Origin: Streptomyces sp. CCM_MD2014
Lineage (GTDB): Bacteria > Actinomycetota > Actinomycetes > Streptomycetales > Streptomycetaceae
Assembly: GCF_000772045.1 (NCBI RefSeq)
Contig: NZ_CP009754.1
Location: 5,704,001-5,768,000, forward strand
Length of the DNA: 64,000 nucleotides
Direction of reading: 5' to 3'
In this document: in pieces, positions 1 through 7,835 of the stretch
Layout of the letters: every line of letters begins with the position of its first letter
Position numbering within the stretch: the stretch's first letter is position 1
Made by a program: the position numbers and the translations under genes
The notes under the pieces: generated by a model
What the model was told of the DNA's origin: nothing
The model's input: only the letters and a program-made list of their open reading frames with translations
Database searches by the model: none

Positions 1-1233
1 TTCGGGGCGCGGGCCGACCAGGCTCATGTCGCCCCGGAAGACGTTCCACAGCTGGAGCAGTTCGTCCAGCGAGGTGCGCCGCAGGAAGCGGCAGAACCAC
101 GGCATCCGGTGTTCGTCCGCCACGCTCCACCGGGTCGCCGACTCGTGCTCGTCGGCCGGCCGGTGCGTGCGGAACTTCAGCAGCGTGAACGGTCTGCCGC
201 CCTGCCCGACGCGCTCCTGCCGGAACAGCACACCGGGGCCGCCCACCACCCGCAGCACCGCCGCGCAGGCCAGCAGCAGGGGGCTCAGCAACAGCAACAG
301 CAGCCCGGACACCGTCACGTCCAGCACCCGCTTGCCCGCACCGCCGGGCCGCCGCGCCGCCGGTTCCAGGCGCCGGCAGGGGAAGGCGGCGATCCGGTCC
401 CCGGCCGGGTAGGGGGCGTGGGCGGGGGTCTCGGCGTCCAGTTCCCACACCGCGCAGCCCGACTCGGCCAGCGCCCGCAGCAACGCCGCCTGCCGGTGAC
501 GTACGGAGGGATCCACGGCGGGGGGCGCGGAGGGGTCCACGACGAGGACGTCCCGTACGCCGTTCTGCACGACCGCCCGCCGCACCTCCTCGCCCGTGGA
601 CAGCACGGGCAGGCTCGCGGTGCCGCCCGGGTCGCCGGTGACGATCCCGACGGGGTGCATCCCGCAGCGCGGGTGGCGCAGCAGCGCCGACGCCACCCGC
701 TGCGCGGTCGCGGCGGACCCGACGACGAGGGCGGCGCGGGGGCGGTTCCGCAGTGCCGTGCGGTGTCGGTGGTACACGGCGGCCCGGCCGGCGCAGCCCG
801 TCACCGAGTGCAGCAGGACGCCCGCGGCCAGGGTGCGCGCGGACAGCGCGTGCGCCGGAGCGTACGCCGCGACGAGCGCCGCGAGTACCAACCACACCAC
901 CGTGATCCGGCCGCACAGGACGGGCAGGTCGTCCAGCGCACCGGACGGCCGCCGGCCCGGGCGCGGGCGGGGGCGCAGCAGTAGCGAAGCGGCCACCAGC
1001 ACGCCGGTGAGCAGCGGTTGGTGCGGGGTGCCGGTGAGGGCCAGCGTGCCCGGCACGGCCGCCGTGCCGTCCACGACGAGCAGCGGCAGCGGCGAACCCG
1101 GCCGCGGTGCGGGCCGCCCGGAGGGCAGCCGGGGGCTCCCGGTGCCGTCGCGCTGGGGCAGCACCGCGACGGGGGAGGAGCCGAGGTCGCGCGACTGGCC
1201 GGCGGGGGAGGGGACGGTGCTTTCCGCGGTCAC
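1..1233 (-). CDS. Exopolysaccharide sugar-phosphate transferase (partial, 3' end outside window)
   Basis: This gene lies on the minus strand and runs off the left edge. The GTG start at 1233 overlaps the TGA of the upstream glycosyltransferase (GTGA), so the two are translationally coupled. The N-terminal part is variable with hydrophobic stretches. It is followed by a Rossmann-like segment (around ALVVGSAATAQRVASALL), a membrane hairpin (VSGLLLLLLSPLLL) and the catalytic motif of undecaprenyl-phosphate sugar transferases (FRQERVGQGGRPF, LKFRT, then NVFRGDMSLVGPRP). Members transfer a sugar-1-phosphate to undecaprenyl phosphate at the membrane, starting polysaccharide repeat-unit assembly. 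The sugar cannot be inferred. Family call confident; the last residues are missing. Confidence 0.88.
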   Translation of the reverse strand, partial: MTAESTVPSPAGQSRDLGSSPVAVLPQRDGTGSPRLPSGRPAPRPGSPLPLLVVDGTAAVPGTLALTGTPHQPLLTGVLVAASLLLRPRPRPGRRPSGALDDLPVLCGRITVVWLVLAALVAAYAPAHALSARTLAAGVLLHSVTGCAGRAAVYHRHRTALRNRPRAALVVGSAATAQRVASALLRHPRCGMHPVGIVTGDPGGTASLPVLSTGEEVRRAVVQNGVRDVLVVDPSAPPAVDPSVRHRQAALLRALAESGCAVWELDAETPAHAPYPAGDRIAAFPCRRLEPAARRPGGAGKRVLDVTVSGLLLLLLSPLLLACAAVLRVVGGPGVLFRQERVGQGGRPFTLLKFRTHRPADEHESATRWSVADEHRMPWFCRFLRRTSLDELLQLWNVFRGDMSLVGPRPE

Positions 1234-2933
1234 GGGTGGGTGGACTCCCTGCACTCGATGGGCACGACGGCCGACCGGCCCGCGGTTGCGAGCCCGTCGC
1301 CGGGGAGGGCGCGCGGCACGGCGGACGGACCTGCGCCGTCGCCGAGTCCGCCGACGACCACGACGGCGCACACCGCGACCGAGGGCCCCGCACCGGCCGC
1401 GGGTCCGGCGGCGGCTGTGGGTCCCGTGCCGGCCGCGGGTCCGGCGGCGGCTGTGGGCCTCGCGTCGGCCGTTGGGCTCGCGCTGGTTGTGGGTCCCGCG
1501 CTGGTTGTCGGCTCCGCGTGGGCCGTGGGCTTCGCGCCGGGCGCAGGCCCTGCGGCGGCCGCAGGTCCGGCGGCGGCTGTGGGCCTCGCGTCGGCCGTGG
1601 GTCCCGTGTCGGCCGTTGGGCTCGCGCTGGTTGTGGGTCCCGCGCTGGCTGTCGGCTCCGCGTGGGCCGTGGGCTTCGCACCGGGCGCAGGCCCCGCGGC
1701 GGCCGCGGGTCCGGCGGCGGCTGCGGGGCCCGTGCCGGCCGCAGGCCCCGTGCCGGCCGTGGGTCGTACGTCGCCGAGGAGGTCGTCGTACAGGGCCGTG
1801 ACCGACGCCGCCGTGTGACGTACGTCGTGGGCCGAGCGGACGTGCGCACGCCCCCGGCGGCCGAGCGACGCGCGCAGTGGCGCGTCGAGGAGGAGCGCGG
1901 TGACGGCGGCGGCCAGTGCCGCCGGGGACCCGGGCGGCACCAGGCAGTGCGGTACGAGCGCGGGCGGCAGGCCCTCGCGGGCGCCGTCCACGTCGGTCGC
2001 CACCACGGGCCGGCCGCAGGCCATCGCCTCCAGCGGGGCCAGCGCCATGCCCTCCCAGCGCGAGGGCAGGACGACCAGGTCGGCGGCCCGGTACCAGACG
2101 GCGGCGTCGGCCACGGTCCCGGCGAAGATCACGGACGCCGGGGCCCGCGCGGCCAGCCGGGCGCGGTCCGGTCCGTCGCCGACGAGGACCAGCCGGGCGC
2201 CGGGCACCCGGTCGAGGACCGGCTCCCAGGCGCTCAGCAGGAGATCCTGCCCCTTCTGCCGGCACAGCCGGCCCACGCACACCACCAACGGCGCGTGCGG
2301 AGCGATGTCGTGCCGCCGCCGTACCCCGGCCGGGTCGGCCGGGTGCTCGGGGGTGTTCGCGGGCGCGTCGGCGTCGAAGCGGGCCAGGTCGATGCCGTTC
2401 GGGATCACCGCCCAGGGCCCGCGCAGCCCGGCCCGTACGCCCCGCAGCCGTTCCGCCTCGCTCACGCACACCGTCCGTGCCGCCCACCGCTCGGCCCACC
2501 GTTCCCAGCCGAGCGCGAGGCGCCCGGCGGCACCGCCGACCGCCTCGAACGACCAGGCGTGCGGCTGGAACACGGTCGGGATCCGCCCCCGTACGGCGAG
2601 CCGCCCGGCCAGACCGGCCTTCGCACTGTGCGCGTGCACCAGGTCGGGCCGTACCTCCTCGATCACGCGGACGAGCCGCCGTACCTCCGCCGTCACGGCC
2701 GGGCCCGGCGAGCGTGTCGCGGGCCAGTTCCGCACGTCGGCGCCCAGCGCGCGCAGCCGGTCGGCGAACTCCCCCTCGGGACAGGCCACGGTGACGCGCA
2801 GCCCGGCGGCGAGCTGAGCGCGCGTCAGGTCCGCCACCACCCGGGCTACCCCGCCGTCCACCGGTTGGGTGAGGTGCAGAACCCGTGGCCGTAAGCCGGT
2901 CGGTGGCAGGTGCATGCGCGTTTCCTCGCTCAC
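1230..2933 (-). CDS. GT-B fold glycosyltransferase (GT4-like) with repetitive C-terminal tail
   Basis: Predicted 567 aa. The first roughly 380 residues form a glycosyltransferase 4/1 enzyme: N-terminal Rossmann domain beginning LRPRVLHLTQPVDGGVARVV, donor-binding segments VVCVGRLCRQKGQDLLL and LVLVGDGP, and the C-terminal signature VVLPSRWEGMALAPLEAMACGRPVVAT. It should transfer a nucleotide-activated sugar to a lipid-linked or exopolysaccharide acceptor in the cytoplasm. After about residue 385 it becomes 21 exact-length hexapeptides and then a short hydrophobic piece (VAVCAVVVVGGLG), unusual for the family. An internal ATG six codons in (MHLPP) is an alternative start. It overlaps the sugar transferase by 4 nt, so the two probably act in one surface-polysaccharide pathway. 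Donor and acceptor unknown. Confidence 0.85.
   Translation of the reverse strand: MSEETRMHLPPTGLRPRVLHLTQPVDGGVARVVADLTRAQLAAGLRVTVACPEGEFADRLRALGADVRNWPATRSPGPAVTAEVRRLVRVIEEVRPDLVHAHSAKAGLAGRLAVRGRIPTVFQPHAWSFEAVGGAAGRLALGWERWAERWAARTVCVSEAERLRGVRAGLRGPWAVIPNGIDLARFDADAPANTPEHPADPAGVRRRHDIAPHAPLVVCVGRLCRQKGQDLLLSAWEPVLDRVPGARLVLVGDGPDRARLAARAPASVIFAGTVADAAVWYRAADLVVLPSRWEGMALAPLEAMACGRPVVATDVDGAREGLPPALVPHCLVPPGSPAALAAAVTALLLDAPLRASLGRRGRAHVRSAHDVRHTAASVTALYDDLLGDVRPTAGTGPAAGTGPAAAAGPAAAAGPAPGAKPTAHAEPTASAGPTTSASPTADTGPTADARPTAAAGPAAAAGPAPGAKPTAHAEPTTSAGPTTSASPTADARPTAAAGPAAGTGPTAAAGPAAGAGPSVAVCAVVVVGGLGDGAGPSAVPRALPGDGLATAGRSAVVPIECRESTHP
1386..1763 (-). repeat. 21 x 18 bp in-frame repeat encoding P-[TA]-x4 hexapeptides
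   Basis: Exactly 378 bp, read as 21 consecutive hexapeptides in the C-terminal tail of the glycosyltransferase (for example PTAGTG, PAAAAG, PAPGAK, PTAHAE, PTTSAS, PTADAR). A higher-order copy is visible: the block starting PAPGAK PTAHAE recurs after 48 residues (144 bp). Every unit starts with Pro, suggesting an extended disordered or wall-spanning linker. Confidence 0.9.
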
Positions 2934-3206
2934 GGAGAATGCTCGGGTCGGGCGGGAACGCGCCCGACCGCGGGGCGTCGGCCGCCACGCGGCATACGGG
3001 TGCGTCGAACGGGTGCGTCGAACGGTGTGGGACTCTAGCTGCTATCCGTACTAATACGGCGAAACCGGGTAAGTGTGTTGGATTTGTGAATCCCGCGTTT
3101 TTGCGAGATCACCCCTTTGGCGGCACAACTCGGGGCCGTGCCACGCGTTGACACTGCGCCGGGCAGCCGCCCGGATGTGTGTGACAACCCCAAGGAGCAC
3201 TTCTCC
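2934..3206. other. Divergent intergenic region between glycosyltransferase and chaplin
   Basis: 273 bp. It contains short direct repeats of GGTGCGTCGAACGG (about 3000-3026) and a small dyad CCGTA-CTAA-TACGG at 3046-3059. It is less G+C-rich than its neighbours from about 3035 to 3130, as expected for promoters in both directions. I could not assign -10/-35 boxes or a sigma factor. Confidence 0.4.
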
Positions 3207-3446
3207 ATGTCGCGTATCGCGAAGGGCCTGGCCCTGACCTCCGTCGCCGCCGCCGCGGTGGCGGGCACCGCCGGTGTCGCCGCCGCCGACAGCGGCGCGC
3301 AGGCCGCCGCCGCCCACTCCCCGGGCGTCCTGTCCGGCAACGTGGTGCAGGTCCCGGTCCACATCCCGGTCAACGTCTGCGGTAACACCATCGACATCAT
3401 CGGCCTGCTGAACCCGGCGTTCGGCAACGAGTGCGAGAACGACTGA
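3207..3446 (+). CDS. chpF: Short chaplin (ChpF-like)
   Basis: 79 aa with a Sec signal peptide (MSRIAKGLALTSVAAAAVAG, cleavage near AAADSG) and one chaplin domain: HSPGVLSGNVVQVPVHIPVN, CGNTIDIIGLLNPAFGN, with the two conserved Cys (CGNT and ECEND). Short chaplins self-assemble into the amyloid-like hydrophobic layer on aerial hyphae and spores. ATG 3207 follows AAGGAG at 3193-3198. The named position (chpF next to the polysaccharide genes, chpG beyond the tyrosinase) follows the Streptomyces order I remember; the family call is secure from sequence. Confidence 0.93.
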   Translation: MSRIAKGLALTSVAAAAVAGTAGVAAADSGAQAAAAHSPGVLSGNVVQVPVHIPVNVCGNTIDIIGLLNPAFGNECEND

Positions 3447-3719
3447 CGTCGGCTGGCAACTCCCCGCACCGGCCGTCCGCACCGCGGTTCCTCCGCGAGC
3501 GGGCGGCCGGTTCGCGTTGCCGCGCGGGCGGCGTTCGCTGCCCCGAATGGGGGGACCGCGCGGTGACACGGCGCACGGACCTTGACAGGGCGTCTCAGCA
3601 GGCAAGACGCCGAGCGGGGGAACGACGGGCGGGCCGACCGGGTCACCGCTCGGTTGCAGAGCGCCAGGGGCACTTCCACGGTGGGCACAACATCCGACGC
3701 ACCACCGAAAGGAACCCCC

Positions 3720-4454
3720 ATGCGTCTGCCCGCACGGCGAATCGCCACCTCCGCTCTCTGCGCCGGCCTGCTGATCGGCCTCTCCGGTCCGGCGGTGATG
3801 GCGGCCGACGGCGACTCGGTCCGGGAACGCACCCACGCGGCGTCCCGCGCTCCCCTGCCCGACGCCGACGAACTGCAGAGCCAGGTCAGCAGCCTGGCCG
3901 GGCTGGGCGGCGTGCTCACGCCCGTCACCGACATGCTCACCGCCATCCTCAAGGCCGACAACGGCCAGCTCTCCGCCGCGGACGCGGAGAAGCTCTCCGC
4001 CGCCGTCGAGGACGCCCTCGCCAAGGCCGAGGCCGCCGGCACGGACGCCGCCGACGCGGCGACCACCCCCGGCACCAGCACCCCGGCCCAGCCGCCGGCC
4101 GTGACCGCGCCGGAGGCCGGGACCGACACTCCGGTCACGCTGCCGGCGCCCGTCACGGCGCAGAGCGAGGACGGAACCGCGACCGCCTCCGACCTGTCCG
4201 CGACCGCGCAGGCCGAGCTGCAGAAGCAGATCGACGCCCTGGTCAAGGCCACCACCTCCGGTACCGCCGACCAGGTGAGCCCCGCCGTCGAGAACGTGAT
4301 GACCGGCATCGTCAACGTCGTCGCCGCCACGATGGTCGGCAACGGGCTGCCCGCCGCGGACCTCGCCGGCCTGCCCGGCGTGCCCACCGCGCCGGAGGCC
4401 ACGACTCCCGAGGCCACGACTCCGGAGGCGGCCGTACCGGCGGACCCCTCCTGA
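3720..4454 (+). CDS. Secreted protein of unknown function
   Basis: 244 aa. Start ATG 3720 follows GAAAGGAAC. The N-terminus is a Sec signal peptide (MRLPARRIATSALCAGLLIG, cleavage near VMAADG). The mature part has two helical segments (about 45-105 and 160-215) separated by an Ala/Thr/Pro-rich linker (GTSTPAQPPAVTAP) and a repetitive C-terminus (EATTPEATTPEA). There is no enzyme motif, LPXTG motif or TM anchor. It sits among exported proteins beside chaplins and tyrosinase, so a surface or extracellular role is likely. I do not recognise the family. Confidence 0.8.
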   Translation: MRLPARRIATSALCAGLLIGLSGPAVMAADGDSVRERTHAASRAPLPDADELQSQVSSLAGLGGVLTPVTDMLTAILKADNGQLSAADAEKLSAAVEDALAKAEAAGTDAADAATTPGTSTPAQPPAVTAPEAGTDTPVTLPAPVTAQSEDGTATASDLSATAQAELQKQIDALVKATTSGTADQVSPAVENVMTGIVNVVAATMVGNGLPAADLAGLPGVPTAPEATTPEATTPEAAVPADPS

Positions 4455-4477
4455 CGCCGGGCCACCCCGGGCGTCCC

Positions 4478-4517
4478 GGGCCGTCGCACCTCCGCCACGG
4501 AGGCGCGACGGCCCTTT
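4478..4517 (+). terminator. Rho-independent terminator
   Basis: Hairpin GGGCCGTCGC-a-CCTCCG-cca-CGGAGG-c-GCGACGGCCC followed by TTT, 23 bp after the stop of the secreted protein gene. The 10 bp outer and 6 bp inner stems are both perfect. Confidence 0.8.
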
Positions 4518-4732
4518 CCGTGTCCGCGGGCCTCGTCCGGTCCGCAGAACCCGTCCGGGGCCGGCGACCTCATCCGGGTCCGCCGTCGTCGTCGTACGAG
4601 TCCGCGGGCATCGTCCGGGTCCGGAGATCTCATATGTCTTCCGGACGGCGGAGTTTCCGGGTCCGGCGCAGGTCGTTAGGGAGGGCGTCAGCAATCCCAC
4701 CGGTGACACGGGTCGCCGAGGAAAGGAACACG

Positions 4733-5035
4733 ATGAAGTCCCTCAAGGCCGCCGCCGTCGTCGCCGGTTCCCTGGTCGCCGCCGGTTCCGCCGTGCCCGC
4801 CTTCGCCTACGACGCCTCCGACGCCGCCGCCCTCACGCCCACCAGCCTCAACGGTGCCGTCAACGCGCTGACCGCGGAGCCCATCGACATCATGCCGGTC
4901 AAGCACCAGTCGGACGCGCGGTCCAACGCCCTGGACACCGAGAACAAGGAATCCGTGCTGCACACCGTGAAGGGCGCGACCTCCGAACTGAACTCCGCGA
5001 ACGGCCTGCTGGGCGGTCTCCCGCTGGGCGGCTGA
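4733..5035 (+). CDS. Small secreted protein, unknown function
   Basis: 100 aa. ATG 4733 is preceded by GAAAGGAAC. Signal peptide MKSLKAAAVVAGSLVAAGSA with cleavage after PAFA. The mature chain is about 75 residues, polar and without Cys, ending in a Gly/Leu-rich segment (LLGGLPLGG). This is the size range of small exported proteins made during aerial growth, but it lacks chaplin and rodlin motifs. It is followed closely by another small secreted protein. Upstream (about 4570-4670) the DNA repeats CCGGGTCCG several times; no function is evident. Family not recognised. Confidence 0.75.
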   Translation: MKSLKAAAVVAGSLVAAGSAVPAFAYDASDAAALTPTSLNGAVNALTAEPIDIMPVKHQSDARSNALDTENKESVLHTVKGATSELNSANGLLGGLPLGG

Positions 5036-5136
5036 GCCACCGCCCCGCTCCTCGCCGTACCCCTCGTCCCGCCCTCCCGCCCTCCCGTCCGCCCCGAAGC
5101 CGTACCCCCGCCTTCTCGAAAGGGACCGTGCCTGTC

Positions 5137-5652
5137 ATGAAGCCGACCACCAGACGAACCCTGGCCGCCGTCGTCACCGGGGTGGCCGCCGCCGTGGGTG
5201 CGGCGGTGACTCCCGCCGCCGCGGCCGGCGCGATCCCCGTGCCGGTGCCGCTGGACGGTGCGGAGACGGCCCTCGGCATGGAACTGCCCGAGGTGGCCGG
5301 CGAGCTGCCCGTGCCGACCGCGGGCGCCCCGGAAGGCCCGCGGTACGTGGAGGGACGGCTGCTGCCGGAGCGGACGCTGCCGCAGTTGCCGGTGCACGGC
5401 GGGCTGCCCGGCGTGGACCTGCGCCAGCCGGTGCCGCACGTCCTCGGCGACGACTTCGACCACGCCGGTGTCGACGCGCCCGCCGCCGAGGTGCGGACCC
5501 TGGCGCCGGGGCTGTCCCTGGACGCCCCGCTCACCGCGCCGAACCCCGAGGCCCTGGGCCTGCCGTCGCCGAAGCTGCCCGAGGCCGGCGTGCTCGCCCC
5601 GGTGGTCCAGACGGTTCCGGTGGCCGACCTGGGCGTGGGACCGGGCCTGTAG
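5137..5652 (+). CDS. Secreted protein, unknown function
   Basis: 171 aa from ATG 5137. A GTG at 5128 is in frame, but GAAAGGGA at 5118-5125 leaves only 2 nt before it, whereas it is 11 nt before the ATG. Signal peptide MKPTTRRTLAAVVTGVAAAV, cleavage near AAAAGA. The mature part is Pro/Leu/Val-rich with repeated short motifs (ELPVPTAG, LPQLPVHGGLPGVDL, LPSPKLPEAGVL), probably an extended wall-associated chain. No Cys, anchor or catalytic motif. Family not recognised. Confidence 0.75.
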   Translation: MKPTTRRTLAAVVTGVAAAVGAAVTPAAAAGAIPVPVPLDGAETALGMELPEVAGELPVPTAGAPEGPRYVEGRLLPERTLPQLPVHGGLPGVDLRQPVPHVLGDDFDHAGVDAPAAEVRTLAPGLSLDAPLTAPNPEALGLPSPKLPEAGVLAPVVQTVPVADLGVGPGL

Positions 5653-5771
5653 CCCCCTCGGCGGGCCCGCTTCCGGGAGCGGCCGTGCTCCGACTGGCCC
5701 TGCGTACGGTGACCGCGGGGCCCGTCGTGCGGTTAGCGGTGCGACCGACGCAACCGGACGAGGAGTGAGCC

Positions 5772-6347
5772 ATGGTGGTCGACGCGGGCACGAGAGCGAA
5801 CGGCGCGGAGCACGAGCCGCGGTACGCGGTGCGGGGGGAGGGCGCGGCGAGAGGCGGGCCGGCGTCCGCCTCCCGGCGGCAGCTGATGCGGGGGCTGCTC
5901 GTGCCGGCCGTCGCCGTCGGCCTGGTGCCGCTGATCGCCGCCTCCCGGCCCGCCGAGGCCCGGGGCGCGGCGGGGCCCGCACACCTCGAGCCGCACACCG
6001 CCGGGCCCGTCCGGGACGGCGAGAGCGCCGAGTCCGCCGAGTCCGCCGACAGCGCGGCCTTCGACGAGACCTACCGCGGCCGGCGCATCCGGGGCATCCG
6101 CTCCGCCGCGGGGCGGGCCGTGGGCGCCGGCACCTGGCACGTCACCGTGGACGGCCGCCCGCTGCACCTGATGCGCCGGGCCGACGGCAGCTGGCTGAGC
6201 ATGGTCGACCACTACCGGTCGTACCCCACCCCGCTCGCCGCGGCCCGCGGCGCCGTCGACGAACTCGGCCCCGGCGAGCATCTGCGCGACACGCCGTCGA
6301 CCGGCCACGGCCAGCACTCCGGGGGGCGGCATGGCGTACACGCGTAA
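5772..6347 (+). CDS. melC1: Tyrosinase copper chaperone/cofactor MelC1 (MelD1-type)
   Basis: 191 aa. It has a twin-arginine export signal (SRRQLMRGLLVPAVAVGLVP) after a hydrophilic leader of about 36 residues. The C-terminal half is the MelC1 domain (FDETYRGRRIRGI, WHVTVDGRPLHLMRRADGSW, MVDHYRSYPTPLAAARGAV) ending in His-rich residues. In Streptomyces, MelC1 binds apo-tyrosinase, delivers Cu(II) and carries the signal-less enzyme out through Tat. The gene overlaps melC2 by 17 nt, which couples translation of the partners. Confidence 0.92.
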   Translation: MVVDAGTRANGAEHEPRYAVRGEGAARGGPASASRRQLMRGLLVPAVAVGLVPLIAASRPAEARGAAGPAHLEPHTAGPVRDGESAESAESADSAAFDETYRGRRIRGIRSAAGRAVGAGTWHVTVDGRPLHLMRRADGSWLSMVDHYRSYPTPLAAARGAVDELGPGEHLRDTPSTGHGQHSGGRHGVHA

Positions 6348-7197
6348 GGACGTCAGCACGCTGACCCGCAGCGAGAAGCGGCGGTTCGTGGGCGCGCTGC
6401 TGGAGATCAAACGGCGCGGCGAGTACGACGAGTTCGTGCGCACCCACATCGAGTACTACGTCTCCGACGGCGAGGACGGGCTGCGGACGGCGCACATGGC
6501 GCCGTCCTTCCTGCCCTGGCACCGCCGGTTCCTGCTGGACCTGGAGGAGGCGCTGCGCCGGGTGGACGACTCGGTCACCGTGCCGTACTGGGACTGGACG
6601 AAGGACCGCGGTACCAAGTCCACGCCCTGGACCGCCGACCTGCTGGGCGGCACCGGGCGGCGTTCCGACCACCGGGTCACCACCGGCCCCTTCGCGTACG
6701 CCGAGGGCAACTGGACCATCAAGGAGAACGTCACCGACACCGAGTTCCTCACCCGGGACCTCGGACGCGCCGGCAACCCACTCGACCTGCCCTCGAAGAG
6801 CGACCTGGAGTGGGCGCTGGACGACCCGAAGTACGACACCTCGCCCTACGACTCCACGGTCCGCAAGGGGCTCCGCAACAAGCTGGAGGGCTGGGGGGCC
6901 GGGCGCGGCAGCGTTTCCTGGCGCAACCACAACCGGGTGCACCGCTGGGTCGGCGGGGCCATGGTGGGCGGCGCCTCCGTCAACGACCCGGTGTTCTGGC
7001 TGCACCACGCCTTCATCGACCTGCAGTGGTCCCGCTGGCAGGCCCGCCACCGCGGCGCCCGCTACCTGCCGGCCGAGCCGCCCGGCCGGGGCAGCGCGCA
7101 GCGCGGGCGGATCGTCGCACGGCACGAGAAGCTGCCGCCGTGGGACGTGACGCCGGACGAGCTGGAGGACGTCGGCCGGATCTACCGGTACGCCTAG
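6331..7197 (+). CDS. melC2: Tyrosinase MelC2 (MelD2-type)
   Basis: 288 aa, full length for Streptomyces tyrosinase (EC 1.14.18.1), which oxidises tyrosine/DOPA to quinones. Both copper sites are intact: CuA His39 (RTHIEYYV), His55 (RTAHMAPSF), His64 (PWHRRF); CuB His200 and His204 (RNHNRVHRW) and His226 (FWLHHAFID). PYWDWT is also present. There is no signal peptide, consistent with piggy-back export by MelC1. It lies with chpG in the position of the second (melD) tyrosinase of Streptomyces rather than the classical melanin operon. Confidence 0.95.
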   Translation: MAYTRKDVSTLTRSEKRRFVGALLEIKRRGEYDEFVRTHIEYYVSDGEDGLRTAHMAPSFLPWHRRFLLDLEEALRRVDDSVTVPYWDWTKDRGTKSTPWTADLLGGTGRRSDHRVTTGPFAYAEGNWTIKENVTDTEFLTRDLGRAGNPLDLPSKSDLEWALDDPKYDTSPYDSTVRKGLRNKLEGWGAGRGSVSWRNHNRVHRWVGGAMVGGASVNDPVFWLHHAFIDLQWSRWQARHRGARYLPAEPPGRGSAQRGRIVARHEKLPPWDVTPDELEDVGRIYRYA

Positions 7198-7227
7198 GCG
7201 GGTCCGGTCGTCCGGCCCGGACACGGC

Positions 7228-7258
7228 AGGAGCCCCGGCCGGGAAGGCCGGGGCTCCT
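7228..7258. terminator. Bidirectional terminator between melC2 and chpG
   Basis: Perfect 13 bp stem AGGAGCCCCGGCC / GGCCGGGGCTCCT with loop GGGAA, between the convergent melC2 (+) and chpG (-) stops. No strong T tract, as is common in Streptomyces. Confidence 0.85.
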
Positions 7259-7273
7259 CGGGTGCCGGGCGAC

Positions 7274-7549
7274 TCAGCCGCCGTAGCCGCCGCTCTTGTC
7301 GCCCTCGTCGTCACCGTTTTCGCAGGCGTTGCCGAAGGCCGGGTTCAGCAGGCCGATGACGTCGATGGTGTTGCCGCAGACGTTGACCGGCACGTGCACC
7401 GGGACCTGGACGACGTTGCCGGACAGGACACCGGGCGAGCCGACGGCCGCGCCCTCCGCGCCCGCGTCCGCCATGGCCATGCCGGTGCCGCTGAGCACCA
7501 CGGCACCGGCGCCGAGGGCGATACCGGCGGCCTTCGCGATGCGAGACAT
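7274..7549 (-). CDS. chpG: Short chaplin (ChpG-like)
   Basis: 91 aa. ATG 7549 is preceded by AAGGAGAA. Signal peptide MSRIAKAAGIALGAGAVVLS, then a single chaplin domain (GSPGVLSGNVVQVPVHVPVN, CGNTIDVIGLLNPAFGN) with both Cys. It ends in an acidic-then-glycine tail (NGDDEGDKSGGYGG), typical of ChpG. It contributes to the hydrophobic sheath of aerial hyphae. It is convergent with melC2 and its upstream region carries the 22 bp repeat array. Confidence 0.94.
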   Translation of the reverse strand: MSRIAKAAGIALGAGAVVLSGTGMAMADAGAEGAAVGSPGVLSGNVVQVPVHVPVNVCGNTIDVIGLLNPAFGNACENGDDEGDKSGGYGG

Positions 7550-7684
7550 CACGTTCTCCTTCTGACTCGGGGAGCGCGGCGGCAGGACGCGCCGCCGCAC
7601 TGCCGGTTCAACGCGGCCGGTCGCAGCCGGTCACGGGGGGAATGTGCAGATCACCCTTTTTGAACATGCGGGCCGGTGGCGACG

Positions 7685-7794
7685 GCGGACGGTCTCCTGC
7701 GGGAAGGCGGACGGTCTCCGGCGGGCACGCGGACGGTCTCCGGCGGGCAGGTGGACCGTCTCCGGCGGGCACCCGGACGGTCTCCGGCGGAAAA
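7685..7794. repeat. Five tandem copies of a 22 bp repeat
   Basis: Units at 7685, 7707, 7729, 7751 and 7773, consensus GCGGACGGTCTCCGGCGGGC plus two variable bases. It lies between the divergent chpG and DUF2087 genes, starting 136 bp upstream of chpG and ending 41 bp upstream of the DUF2087 start. The 22 bp period is close to two helical turns, which would suit repeated protein binding on one face. The binding idea is inference. Confidence 0.9.
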
Positions 7795-7835
7795 ACCGTT
7801 GCCGTGCGCGCCGGTGGGTCCACTAGCCTCCCGGC

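Noticed and set aside
1107..2894. 595-codon plus-strand frame opposite the glycosyltransferase
   Set aside because: Arg/Gly-rich antisense shadow of a high-G+C gene; the minus strand carries a recognisable enzyme.
7685..7794. CRISPR array
   Set aside because: Units are directly adjacent with no unique spacers and there are no cas genes.
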